From assembly GCA_944386745.1 (NCBI GenBank), contig CALXCG010000009.1, forward strand, positions 1-39,570: a DNA stretch of 39,570 nt, written 5' to 3'. This document shows positions 7,246 through 15,591 of the stretch, piece by piece. The translations under genes were made by a program, and so were the position numbers. How positions within the stretch are numbered: the first letter of the stretch is position 1; the number at the start of each line of letters is the position of its first letter. The stretch comes from an uncultured Clostridia bacterium. Lineage in GTDB: Bacteria; Bacillota; Clostridia; TANB77; CAG-508. Under the pieces are notes generated by a model. That model was not told the origin of the DNA. It was given only the letters and a program-made list of their open reading frames with translations, and searched no databases.

Positions 7246-9366
7246 ATGAAATTGGAAGAGCAACAGCAAAAGATTTTAGATTTAATGAAAGATGATGATT
7301 ATGTGCCGATGAAGGCTAAGGAATTAGCCATGATTATGAGGGTGCCTAAAAATGAATATAGTGATTTTTTAGAGGTGCTTGGAAATTTAGAGTTAGAGAT
7401 GAAGATTCAAAAGAATAGAAAGAATCGATATAGATTAGCCGAAAAGACATATTATGACGGTATTTATAGGAAAAACCAAAAAGGTTTTGGTTTTGTACGT
7501 TTAGAAAATCAAGAAGATGAAATATATATTTCAAAAGAAAATTCTTTAAATGCCCTAAACGGAGATAGGGTTTTAATAGAGATTTTAGAAGAGAGTAACA
7601 AAGTTAAAAGTGCGGAAGGAAAAGTTGTTAGAATTTTAAAACATGAGAAAGATACTGTTGTTGGTATTTTTCAAAATAATAAAAGCTTTGGTTTTGTTGT
7701 TCCAGATGATAGGAGCTTTGGCACAGATATCTTTATTTCTAAAAAGAATTTTGGAAAGGCAAGAGACAACCACAAGGTTTTAGTTAAAATTACTAAATAT
7801 CCTCAAAATGGAAAAAATGCAGAAGGTAAGATAATAGAAGTGCTTGGAAATGTTAATGAAGCAGGTGTAGATATGCTTTCATTAATTAAGGAATATAATT
7901 TGCCATCAACTTTTCCAGAAGAGGTTGTACAAGAGGCTAAAAAGTTTGGAGATACTATTGATGAAAAAGATATACCAAACAGAGTAGATTTTAGAGATAG
8001 AGAGATTTTTACAATTGATGGAGAAGATGCAAAAGATTTAGATGATGCAATAAGAGTAGAAAAATTAGATAATGGAAATTATAAGTTAGAAGTACATATA
8101 GCAGATGTTAGTCACTATGTAAAAGAAAATAGTTTGTTAGATAAAGAAGCACTAATTAGAGGAACAAGTATATATATGCTAGGTAGAGTAATACCTATGC
8201 TTCCAAGAGAACTCTCAAATGGACTTTGTAGCTTAAATGAAGGCGAAGATAGATTCACTATTTCATGTATAATGGAAATTGACCAAAAGGGAAATGTCGT
8301 TTCAAGTGAGGTTGTAAAAGGAATAATCAAAGTAACTAAAAGAATGAGCTATAATGATGTTCAAGCAATTTTAGATGAAAACGAAGTAGTAATTAATAAA
8401 TACAAACAATATATACAAGAATTTAAAAATATGGAAGAATTAGCAATAATCCTAAAAAATAGAAGAATGGAACAAGGATATTTGAATTTAGATATTCCAG
8501 AAAGCAAAATTGATTTAGATATAGATGGAAAAGTAGTTTCTGTTGGAAAATATGAAACAAGTTTTGCAAATGAAATTATAGAACAATTTATGCTATCTGC
8601 AAATGAAACAATAGCAGAGAAATTTTATTGGCTACAAGCTCCATTTATATATAGAGTACATGAAAAACCAGACATAGAAAAAATTCAAGAATTAAACAAA
8701 TTTTTAATTAATTTTGGATTAAAAATAAAGGCAAATAAAGATAATATTTATCCAAAAGAATTTGCAAAAATATTAGAAGAAACAAAAGGAAAAGAAGAAG
8801 AAAAAGTAGTATCAAACTTACTGTTAAGAGCACTTAAACTTGCAAGATATGAGGCAGAAAATAAGGGACATTTTGGAATAGCAAGTAAATATTACTGCCA
8901 TTTCACATCACCAATTAGGAGATATCCAGATTTATTTATTCATAGAATAATATCAAAATATTTAGAAGAAAATTATGATGTGAAAGAAAGCTGGATAGAA
9001 GAACATCAAAAACAAGCAGAAGATAGAGCAAAACAATCATCAGAAAGAGAAAAGATTGCAACTAAAGTTGAAAGAGAAGCCGAAGATTTGAAAAAGGCTG
9101 AATACATGGAATCAAGAATTGGCGAAGAATATGAAGGTATTGTATCTTCAATCACTTCATTTGGAATGTTTGTGGAACTTGAAAACACAATTGAAGGCTT
9201 AATTCGTTTTGATGATTTAGGTGACGAATATTTTATTTATGATGAAGACAGAAAACAGTTAATTGGTGAACATTCAAATAAAGTATACAAAATTGGTGAT
9301 AAGGTTAAAATTAGAGTAAAGAAAGCAAGCAAAATTTTAAGACAGATTGATTTTGATATTATTTGA
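7246..9366 (+). CDS. rnr: Ribonuclease R
   Basis: A 706-aa 3'-5' exoribonuclease, normal length for RNase R. Domain order: N-terminal winged helix (about 1-65), OB/cold-shock domains (FGFVRLENQEDEIYI, then FGFVVPDDRSFGTDIFI), the RNB catalytic domain with DGEDAKDLDDAI from about residue 258 (metal-binding Asp residues), the conserved CHFTSPIRRYPDLFIHR, and a C-terminal S1 domain (EYEGIVSSITSFGMFVELEN, about 622 onward). It degrades structured RNA, works in rRNA quality control and, with SmpB/tmRNA, in trans-translation. smpB is not in the window. Start ATG 7246 follows ggaaaggaaag. The stop abuts a large palindrome. Confidence 0.96.
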   Translation: MKLEEQQQKILDLMKDDDYVPMKAKELAMIMRVPKNEYSDFLEVLGNLELEMKIQKNRKNRYRLAEKTYYDGIYRKNQKGFGFVRLENQEDEIYISKENSLNALNGDRVLIEILEESNKVKSAEGKVVRILKHEKDTVVGIFQNNKSFGFVVPDDRSFGTDIFISKKNFGKARDNHKVLVKITKYPQNGKNAEGKIIEVLGNVNEAGVDMLSLIKEYNLPSTFPEEVVQEAKKFGDTIDEKDIPNRVDFRDREIFTIDGEDAKDLDDAIRVEKLDNGNYKLEVHIADVSHYVKENSLLDKEALIRGTSIYMLGRVIPMLPRELSNGLCSLNEGEDRFTISCIMEIDQKGNVVSSEVVKGIIKVTKRMSYNDVQAILDENEVVINKYKQYIQEFKNMEELAIILKNRRMEQGYLNLDIPESKIDLDIDGKVVSVGKYETSFANEIIEQFMLSANETIAEKFYWLQAPFIYRVHEKPDIEKIQELNKFLINFGLKIKANKDNIYPKEFAKILEETKGKEEEKVVSNLLLRALKLARYEAENKGHFGIASKYYCHFTSPIRRYPDLFIHRIISKYLEENYDVKESWIEEHQKQAEDRAKQSSEREKIATKVEREAEDLKKAEYMESRIGEEYEGIVSSITSFGMFVELENTIEGLIRFDDLGDEYFIYDEDRKQLIGEHSNKVYKIGDKVKIRVKKASKILRQIDFDII

Positions 9367-9367
9367 A

Positions 9368-9621
9368 AATGATTTGGGGACGGAGAAAAAATCATTAAAA
9401 TTATTATAGATATATTTATTAATTGTTACTAGTCAACTATATTAATTTCAAGCCCGCGTCAGTAATTGATTTCCAAAAAATTGGTGGATATCCTTAAAAG
9501 GGGGACCAATTTTTTGGAAACAATTACGCTTAAACAGGGCAATCTAATTTAAAAATTGACTAGTAACAATTATTTATTGTATATCAATTTGGAATGATTT
9601 TTTCTCCGTCCCCAAATCATT
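9368..9621. repeat. Large nested palindromic element between convergent genes
   Basis: The outer arms are a perfect 29-bp inverted repeat (9368-9396 and 9593-9621) containing GGGGACGGAG. Inside are a second perfect 15-bp repeat, attgttactagtcaa (9422-9436) with 9556-9570, and a third 15-bp pair, ttccaaaaaattggt (9471-9485) with 9505-9519. The whole 254 bp can fold as one long hairpin. It begins one base after the rnr stop and overlaps the stop codon of the minus-strand 59-aa gene, so it may also terminate both transcripts. Confidence 0.85.
9471..9519 (+). repeat. REP-like element, family 3, copy 1 (core of the large palindrome)
   Basis: Hairpin with the central block ttggtggatatccttaaaag ggggacc. 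The same block occurs inverted at 9844-9914. Confidence 0.8.
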
Positions 9622-9799
9622 AAATTGAAAATAGTGAAAATATACTAAGGATTGAAACAAGCAAAGAAAACACAATAACAGTAATCCCACCAAACTTATT
9701 ATTTTCTTGTTTAATCTCATATAAACCATAAGCTACAACTTTTAGAAAAATAAATATTATAACAATAATAAATAAAATAAATTGTAAAGAATCAAACAT
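9620..9799 (-). CDS. Small two-helix membrane protein (59 aa), unknown function
   Basis: Start ATG 9799 is preceded by ggagg at a spacing of five T residues. A TTG 12 bases earlier overlaps the RBS and is not the start. The product has two hydrophobic segments, LQFILFIIVIIFIFLKVVAY (about 5-24) and a C-terminal VIVFSLLVSILSIFSLF, joined by a charged loop (EIKQENNKFG), so both ends face the same side. No family recognised. Its stop codon is part of the 29-bp arm of the palindromic element. Confidence 0.6.
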   Translation of the reverse strand: MFDSLQFILFIIVIIFIFLKVVAYGLYEIKQENNKFGGITVIVFSLLVSILSIFSLFSI

Positions 9800-9843
9800 A
9801 AAAACCTCCAATAAACTGTAATAGAATTTTATATAATATATTT

Positions 9844-9914
9844 CTAATAATTGATTTTAAAAAATCGGTCCCCCTTTTAAGGATATCCACCAATTTTTTA
9901 AAATCAGTTATTAG
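9844..9914 (-). repeat. REP-like element, family 3, copy 2
   Basis: Reverse complement carries the same ttggtggatatccttaaaag ggggacc block as 9471-9519, with a one-base change. Its own outer arms, ctaataa/ttattag with tgatttta/taaaatca, form a long stem. It lies between the gerC stop and the 59-aa gene. Confidence 0.8.
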
Positions 9915-9929
9915 AATTAAAATAAAAAA

Positions 9930-11153
9930 TTAGGTCTCAGTTAGTAGATAACTTGAACGAATAGAAGCATCAACAGACACATCAAAGAAACTATCAGAAT
10001 AATGTTCAAGCCAATTATAATTCTCAAAATCTTGAGTCGTTAAAAACTTACTTTTAGCATTTTTTCCAAAACCATTAATATCAGATTCTAAATCTTTAGA
10101 AGTTTTGTATAGATAGTTAGAAAAAACTGTTTCTAAGTAATTAGAACAAGAATCAGAAACCTTTTTTAGTACATCATCATCTAAATAACTAGAATCCGCC
10201 TTCATAGAATAAATACGCCCAGTAAAAGAATAAGAAACTTTAATATATGGCGAACCATTTACAATATCTACATCTATTCTAGAATCTATAATAGGAGTTA
10301 AATAAATATCAATATATGAACTACTATCATTAGGATCTGGAACAGAAACTAAGAAACTAGAAATTTCATTTCTGGTAGCCAAAAAAGACAAAGTTTCAAT
10401 AGAATTTAATTCACCTACCAATTTATCGCCTTTAAAAACAGCCATACCAATATTTTCACTTGTAGTTTTACCAGTTAAAGAAGAAGAATTCGCTTTATTA
10501 GAAGAATCTTTTTGAGAATCTATCCCAGTAGTTGTTTCATTATCTTCAGAACTAACGCCACCTAAAATCGCATACCCTTCGCAAGAATCACAAATAAGGC
10601 TACTAAAAAATTCTCCAAGAGTAGCATTAACTGTATAACCTGTTGATTTACTAGAATTTGCAAAGATTTCATAATGTTTTGTTAATAAATTTTCAGCTAA
10701 AGGCTTAGAATTTTCTAAATAATATTTTGCACTACATTTTGTAATAACAACATTTGTAGAAGGTCTAATTTGAGCATTATTAAATAAAGTATAAACTTCT
10801 TCAGAAATCCCATTCATAGCTAACTCTTCTGAAAAAGCTATAATTTTACAATGAGATAAATTAAGTTCTTTTCCGATATAAGTATTCATCAGGTTAATTC
10901 CATTACTAATTGAAGAACAATCAATACTATAAATAATTGAAGGAGATTGTTCTGTTGAGCCAGATTCTGAAACAGAAGAGGCATTAGTAAACTGAAAGCT
11001 CATTCGTAATTGATTAGTATCAGAATTATCTATTGCTATTGCAACAACAGTTGATAAATTGTCGATACTTAAAGCAGAATATGAGCCAGAAAAAGCCACT
11101 AAAAATATTATCATTACAATTAAAATAAATAAACGTCTAATCCAAATTTTCAT
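9930..11153 (-). CDS. gerC: Ger(x)C-family spore germination protein, lacking the lipobox cysteine
   Basis: About 407 aa, C subunit of the germinant receptor, normally a lipoprotein on the outer face of the inner spore membrane. After a basic start and one hydrophobic helix comes FSGSYSALSIDNLSTVVAIAID, which aligns with the family pattern of a lipobox Cys, then the 'ndla.v.aigiD' block. The usual G-C is G-S here, so no lipid-attachment Cys is present. The remainder shows the family's domain layout, with a Ser-rich insert around residues 210-240. Start ATG 11153 has aaagga 12 bases upstream; the ATG at 11165 has no room for an RBS. Last gene of gerA-gerB-gerC. Confidence 0.85.
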   Translation of the reverse strand: MKIWIRRLFILIVMIIFLVAFSGSYSALSIDNLSTVVAIAIDNSDTNQLRMSFQFTNASSVSESGSTEQSPSIIYSIDCSSISNGINLMNTYIGKELNLSHCKIIAFSEELAMNGISEEVYTLFNNAQIRPSTNVVITKCSAKYYLENSKPLAENLLTKHYEIFANSSKSTGYTVNATLGEFFSSLICDSCEGYAILGGVSSEDNETTTGIDSQKDSSNKANSSSLTGKTTSENIGMAVFKGDKLVGELNSIETLSFLATRNEISSFLVSVPDPNDSSSYIDIYLTPIIDSRIDVDIVNGSPYIKVSYSFTGRIYSMKADSSYLDDDVLKKVSDSCSNYLETVFSNYLYKTSKDLESDINGFGKNAKSKFLTTQDFENYNWLEHYSDSFFDVSVDASIRSSYLLTET

Positions 11154-11203
11154 TTTTAATCTCATTCCTTTCTAAAGGCACAAATCTGGTTGGAAAAGAA
11201 TTA

Positions 11204-11294
11204 AATTTTGGCTAGGAAAACAAGTTTGAAATTTATGAGGCGTACATTTTGTACGTTGATTAAATTTCAAATGAAGTTTGACGACGCCAAAATT
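11204..11294. repeat. Palindromic element between gerB and gerC
   Basis: The outer arms are aattttggc (11204-11212) and gccaaaatt (11286-11294). Inner arms are tttgaaattta (11225-11235) with taaatttcaaa (11261-11271), and a cgtac/gtacg tip. It lacks the GGGGAC core, so it is another family. It fills nearly the whole intergenic gap and could attenuate gerC expression. Confidence 0.7.
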
Positions 11295-11298
11295 GTAA

Positions 11299-12381
11299 TT
11301 ATTTTTCAACCTTTTTCAAATAAGCAAGTAATAAAATTAATATACTAAGAACAAGTCCAATCCAAATAACAAGGCGAGGATATATATCGGTTTCTAAATA
11401 TTTAGAAATGCTATAATTAGAAGGCAGCAAGCTAATTGAAAGCATCAATAAAGCAAAAGGAACAAGAAGCGGTTTTGCGTTTCTAATATTAGTAATTTTC
11501 TTAAAGATATTCATAGTAATGTGAAGAGTAATACTAAAATAACAAGCCATACCAATAATCCAAATTAACAAAAGGATGGACTCTAACCTCTGAAAAAATG
11601 AGCCAAATTCAATATATCTTGCAGCAGAATAAAGAGGCATAATTTCATCAACTTTTAACAAAAATGTAAATGTCAAAAGGATTATAGCAACACATATTAT
11701 AAGATAAACAATTGAAAGACCAATTGAAATCATAGCTACTTTTTTAAATTTTTTAGGTTCTTTTAAATATGGAGGAATAAAATATAAAAACACAATTCCA
11801 CCAAAAGCCCCTAAATTACCAAGACCAGTAACAAAAGTATCAAAAAGGCCATTACCAAGTATAGGTGTCATATTTTCAAAAGATAAATTCTGATTATTAG
11901 CAAAAAATATAAATAATATACTAACAAAAATTATAGGTAAAATAATCAAATTAATCTTAGCAGTAACAGAAAAACTAAAGTTATTAGAAATACAAAGTGC
12001 AATAATAAAAGTGAGAAGTATAAAGAAAAGGCTAGTCATTGGATAATACACAGTTTTTAAACACTCGCAAAAATTTCTAAGTAAAATACTACTACTAAAA
12101 ATAAAATACAAAATAAAAATCATACCTACAATCTTTTGAAAAACAGGTCCACCAAGAAAGTTAGCAATATCAACAATATCTTGACTAGCAAAACCTTTAA
12201 AAAGTTTTACAATTAAAAGAACAAGAAAAAACATGATAATACCAACATATAATAAATTAATAACAGTTGCAGAACCTGTAACACTTAAAAGACTCTTAGG
12301 CAAAGAAACTAAAGTATGAGCAACTAAAACAATTAAAATAATACTAATAGCTTCTGGAACTGAAATCCTTGAATTATTCAT
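11299..12381 (-). CDS. gerB: GerAB-type spore germination permease
   Basis: About 360 aa, B subunit of the Ger receptor, a member of the APC-like transporter superfamily that binds the germinant in the inner spore membrane. The N-terminal ISVPEAISIILIVLVAHTLV matches the GerB start, and about ten hydrophobic segments follow at the family spacing, with a short basic C-terminus (LKKVEK). Start ATG 12381 is seven to nine bases after gaaagg; an upstream ATG (12390) lies against the RBS. A GGGGAC palindrome abuts this RBS on its 5' side. Follows gerA, precedes gerC in the same direction. Confidence 0.9.
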   Translation of the reverse strand: MNNSRISVPEAISIILIVLVAHTLVSLPKSLLSVTGSATVINLLYVGIIMFFLVLLIVKLFKGFASQDIVDIANFLGGPVFQKIVGMIFILYFIFSSSILLRNFCECLKTVYYPMTSLFFILLTFIIALCISNNFSFSVTAKINLIILPIIFVSILFIFFANNQNLSFENMTPILGNGLFDTFVTGLGNLGAFGGIVFLYFIPPYLKEPKKFKKVAMISIGLSIVYLIICVAIILLTFTFLLKVDEIMPLYSAARYIEFGSFFQRLESILLLIWIIGMACYFSITLHITMNIFKKITNIRNAKPLLVPFALLMLSISLLPSNYSISKYLETDIYPRLVIWIGLVLSILILLLAYLKKVEK

Positions 12382-12397
12382 TCTTTTCATCCTTTCA

Positions 12398-12500
12398 GTG
12401 CAATGGGGACGTGTTACTTTGCACCAAATGGTGCAAAGGTGACATGCTAACCTGTCCCTGTTACATTATTTAGTGCATTTTGGGGCCGTCCCCATTGCAC
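12398..12500. repeat. GGGGAC palindromic element between gerA and gerB
   Basis: Perfect 14-bp outer arms gtgcaatggggacg (12398-12411) and 12487-12500. Inside is a 10-bp hairpin, ctttgcacca/tggtgcaaag (12417-12438), and a second GTCCC site. It provides the last codons and the stop of gerA (12470) and ends two bases before the gerB RBS. Confidence 0.85.
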
Positions 12501-14186
12501 CATTTCATTGAAATGTCAGCCTGCTTCTTTTCTCTTTTAGAGCGAAGGAAAGTTGAACGATATTCTCTTTTCCAAATAGGTGGAAGAATATAAGTATTTC
12601 CTTTTACTTTTTCCAATGAGGAAACACCAGTCATATATGGAACTCCAAATGATGTTGTTCCAGCCATCATTGATAAATATACAAATAACCCTAATGCAAT
12701 TCCAAGAAATCCGCATAAATATCCTAAAAATATAAAGACAAAACGAGTTATACGTACATGTAATCCAAATGAATAATCTGGTATAGCAAAAGATGATATT
12801 CCAGTAATTGCAACAACAATAACTAAAATTGGGCTAACAACACCAGCAGAAACTGCAGCTTGTCCTAACACTAAAGCCCCAACAATTCCAATAGTAGGAC
12901 CAAGGGGAGAAGGAACACGAAGCCCTGCTTCACGTATTAATTCAAATGAAATTTCCAATAAGAAAATTTCCACAAAACTTGGAAAAGGCACATTCTCTCT
13001 AGATGCTAAAATAGAAAATAACAATTCTGTTGGCAATAATTCTTGATGAAAACTTGTTATTGCAATATAAAGACCAGGTAAAAGTAAAGTTAAAAATGTT
13101 GCAAAGGCTCTTATAAATTTTAGAAAATTAGCAAAAAGAGGTTTTTCATTCATATCATCAGGTGAACTTAAAAAATCATTTAAAACTGCAGGCATAATTA
13201 ATGCATATGGAGAGCCATTTACTAAAACTACAACTCTACCATTTAATAGATAGCTACTGGCTTTATCAGGTCTTTCTGTTGCTAACATTTGAGGAACATT
13301 TAAAGAACTCTTGTCAGAAATTAGTTGTTCCAATTGCCCAGAAGAAAGTAAAGAATCTATATCTAAATTGCTAATCCTATACTTAACTTCAGCTACTAAA
13401 TCGTCATTTGTTAAATCAGATAAATAACATACTGCACATTTTGTTTGAGTGATTTTTCCAACAACAATATTTTCAATAACTAAATCTTCATAATTTACAA
13501 TTCTCCTAATTAATGAAGTATTTATACGAATATTTTCTACAAATGCTTCATGAGGACCTTTTACAACAATTTCGTTTGAAGGTTTATCAACACTACGTTG
13601 CTTAAAACCTTTAACTTCAATATCAAAAGCAACTGATAAAGTATCAATAAATAAAGCACAATTTCCGAGAATTAATACTAGGTATAATATCAGAAAATTT
13701 GCTTTGAGTTTTTACATTATTTTGAGGCATTAAGCAATTCATGATATATGAAGCTAAATCAAATTTTTTTACTTTTCTAACAGTAATATTATTTGTAACA
13801 GCTTCTGATACAACTTTATGTTGTGCACCATCAAAACTATTACTTTTATTTCTAAGCATTAAAGGTTTTAGAACAAAGTCATCTAAGATGACAGAGTCTA
13901 CCATAGCTTCTATATAAAATAGAAATGCATTATATTGTTTACCTCTAACATTTAAAGTAAATTCTCTTAATACAACGTCACTGTTAATCATCAAATTATA
14001 TCTTGTTTTCATGTATTCTAGATTAATAGATAAACTAGGAAAAATATTCTCAATTTGTTTTTGTAGATTTTCTACATTATCTGATTGCGCTTGAGAATTT
14101 TGTTCGGAATCTGATGTTAAATTAAATTCATATTCTTGAACAGGGGTATAGGCAAAGTATTTTTGCCATAAATCTTTTATTTGCAT
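12470..14186 (-). pseudogene. gerA: GerA-type spore germination protein, split by a +1 frameshift
   Basis: GerA family (PF03323), A subunit of the germinant receptor. Start ATG 14186 has aaggaag upstream. The first half reads in one frame to FSDIIPSINS (codon 173), then ends out of frame in RKLCFIY at 13644. Removing one C (opposite base 13667) restores SGNCALFIDTLSVAFDIEV, the expected GerA block, and the second frame is open without stops to 12470. It contains ATERPDKASSYLLNGRVVVL and the C-terminal membrane helices. The full product would be about 571 aa. The C-terminus (KWCNGDGPKMH) comes from a palindromic repeat. This is either a true inactivating mutation or a sequencing or assembly error; the rest of the locus looks intact. 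Confidence 0.85.
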
Positions 14187-14308
14187 AGGCACTTCCTTAA
14201 ATAATATATTTTTATTTAGTATTTCAAAAATATAGGAAAATATACTATTAATTGCTATAAAAAAATGATATAATAAATATGATGACAAAAAAGAAAGGAA
14301 CAAAAGAT

Positions 14309-15442
14309 ATGAGAAGTAGACTTGCAACATTTATTATATCTATTGTAACAATTTTGATAATAGCTGTATTTGCACTTTTCGGAATAATTTTTTGGCAAGA
14401 ATTTAAAGAACTTCAAGCAGGGGCAGAAGTTGAAGGTGTGCAAACAGTAATTACCGAAGATCAAAATAGAAATACAATAGACCAAGATATAAAAACACCA
14501 GAAATCATAGAAAATCCATTTGACCAAATACAAGATAGCGGTCAAAGTTCAGCAGTTAATATTGATTATAGTAATGTAACAGTAGACAAATATTTTTATA
14601 ATCAATTAGAAGAACCATCACAAACAATTTATAAAGCATTTGAAAGTAATAAAGAAAACATGAAAAGTGGAACTTATAGAATTGACCTAGGAAATAGCTT
14701 TTCGAATATATTAAATCAAACCAATGGTAGTGATTTATTAGGACAATATTATCAATCTGCAATTGAAGCATATACATATGATAATCCAGAGATATTTTAT
14801 CTGAGTCCAAACAAAATGTACTTAAATATTGAAACTACAACTCTTGGAAACAGTGTTACATACAATGTGTATATAAATAACGGAAACGAAAATAATTATT
14901 TTATAGATGAATTTTCATCACAAGTACAAGTAGAAAATGCAATTAGTCAAATAGAACAGGTAAAAAATCAAATATTACAAAATAGAAGCGGAAATACATA
15001 TAACGATATAAAAATGGTACATGATTATTTAGTAGAAAATATTGAATATGATACAACAGTTTCTCAAAGTAATATTTACAATGTTTATGGAGCATTAGTA
15101 AATGGAAGAGCAGTTTGTGAAGGCTATGCAAGAAGTTTTAAGTATTTGATGGATGAATTAGGAATATCTTGTACATTAGTTATTGGAACAGGTACAAATT
15201 CACAAGGACAAACAGAAAATCATGCTTGGAATTATGTGCAATTAAATGGAAATTGGTATGCGATAGATTGTACATGGGATGATCCAGTATCATCAACTGG
15301 ATATGTAAGTCAAAGTTCAAGATATAGATATTTCTTAAAAGGCTCTAATGAATTTTTGCAAGACCACACACCAAGTGGGCAATTTACAGAAGGGGGAAAA
15401 GTGTTTAGATATCCGAATATATCTCAAATAAACTTTGAATAA
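14309..15442 (+). CDS. Membrane-anchored transglutaminase-like protein
   Basis: About 377 aa, with an N-terminal signal anchor (LATFIISIVTILIIAVFALF), a polar linker and a C-terminal transglutaminase-like domain. The triad is visible: Cys in GRAVCEGYAR (C270), His in ENHAWNYV (H305) and Asp in AIDCTWDDP (D320). Such domains act as cysteine proteases or transglutaminases on surface proteins or spore coat; the substrate is unknown. I chose ATG 14309 because aaagga lies 10 bases before it. The first ATGs (14279, 14282) are only a few bases after the TATAAT at 14269-14274 and have no RBS. It is divergent from gerA. A spore role is only a guess. Confidence 0.82.
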   Translation: MRSRLATFIISIVTILIIAVFALFGIIFWQEFKELQAGAEVEGVQTVITEDQNRNTIDQDIKTPEIIENPFDQIQDSGQSSAVNIDYSNVTVDKYFYNQLEEPSQTIYKAFESNKENMKSGTYRIDLGNSFSNILNQTNGSDLLGQYYQSAIEAYTYDNPEIFYLSPNKMYLNIETTTLGNSVTYNVYINNGNENNYFIDEFSSQVQVENAISQIEQVKNQILQNRSGNTYNDIKMVHDYLVENIEYDTTVSQSNIYNVYGALVNGRAVCEGYARSFKYLMDELGISCTLVIGTGTNSQGQTENHAWNYVQLNGNWYAIDCTWDDPVSSTGYVSQSSRYRYFLKGSNEFLQDHTPSGQFTEGGKVFRYPNISQINFE

Positions 15443-15488
15443 AAATATGAAAATATTAATTAAATAGAAGATAAAAAGGTTTTAAGAA

Positions 15489-15514
15489 AGATCAGCTTTA
15501 TAGCTGATTTTTCT
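15489..15514 (+). terminator. Terminator after the transglutaminase-like gene
   Basis: Stem atcagct (15491-15497) and agctgat (15502-15508), loop ttat, then ttttct. Confidence 0.75.
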
Positions 15515-15542
15515 ATACTCAAAAAAAGATATACATAAAAAC

Positions 15543-15571
15543 TTGCAATAAAACAAAAAAGATAGTATAAT
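15543..15571 (+). promoter_or_regulatory. Promoter of the Wzz/BY-kinase-like gene
   Basis: TTGCAA (15543-15548), 17 bases, TATAAT (15566-15571); RBS ggagga at 15581-15586 and ATG 15592. Confidence 0.8.
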
Positions 15572-15591
15572 AGAATATATGGAGGAAAAAC

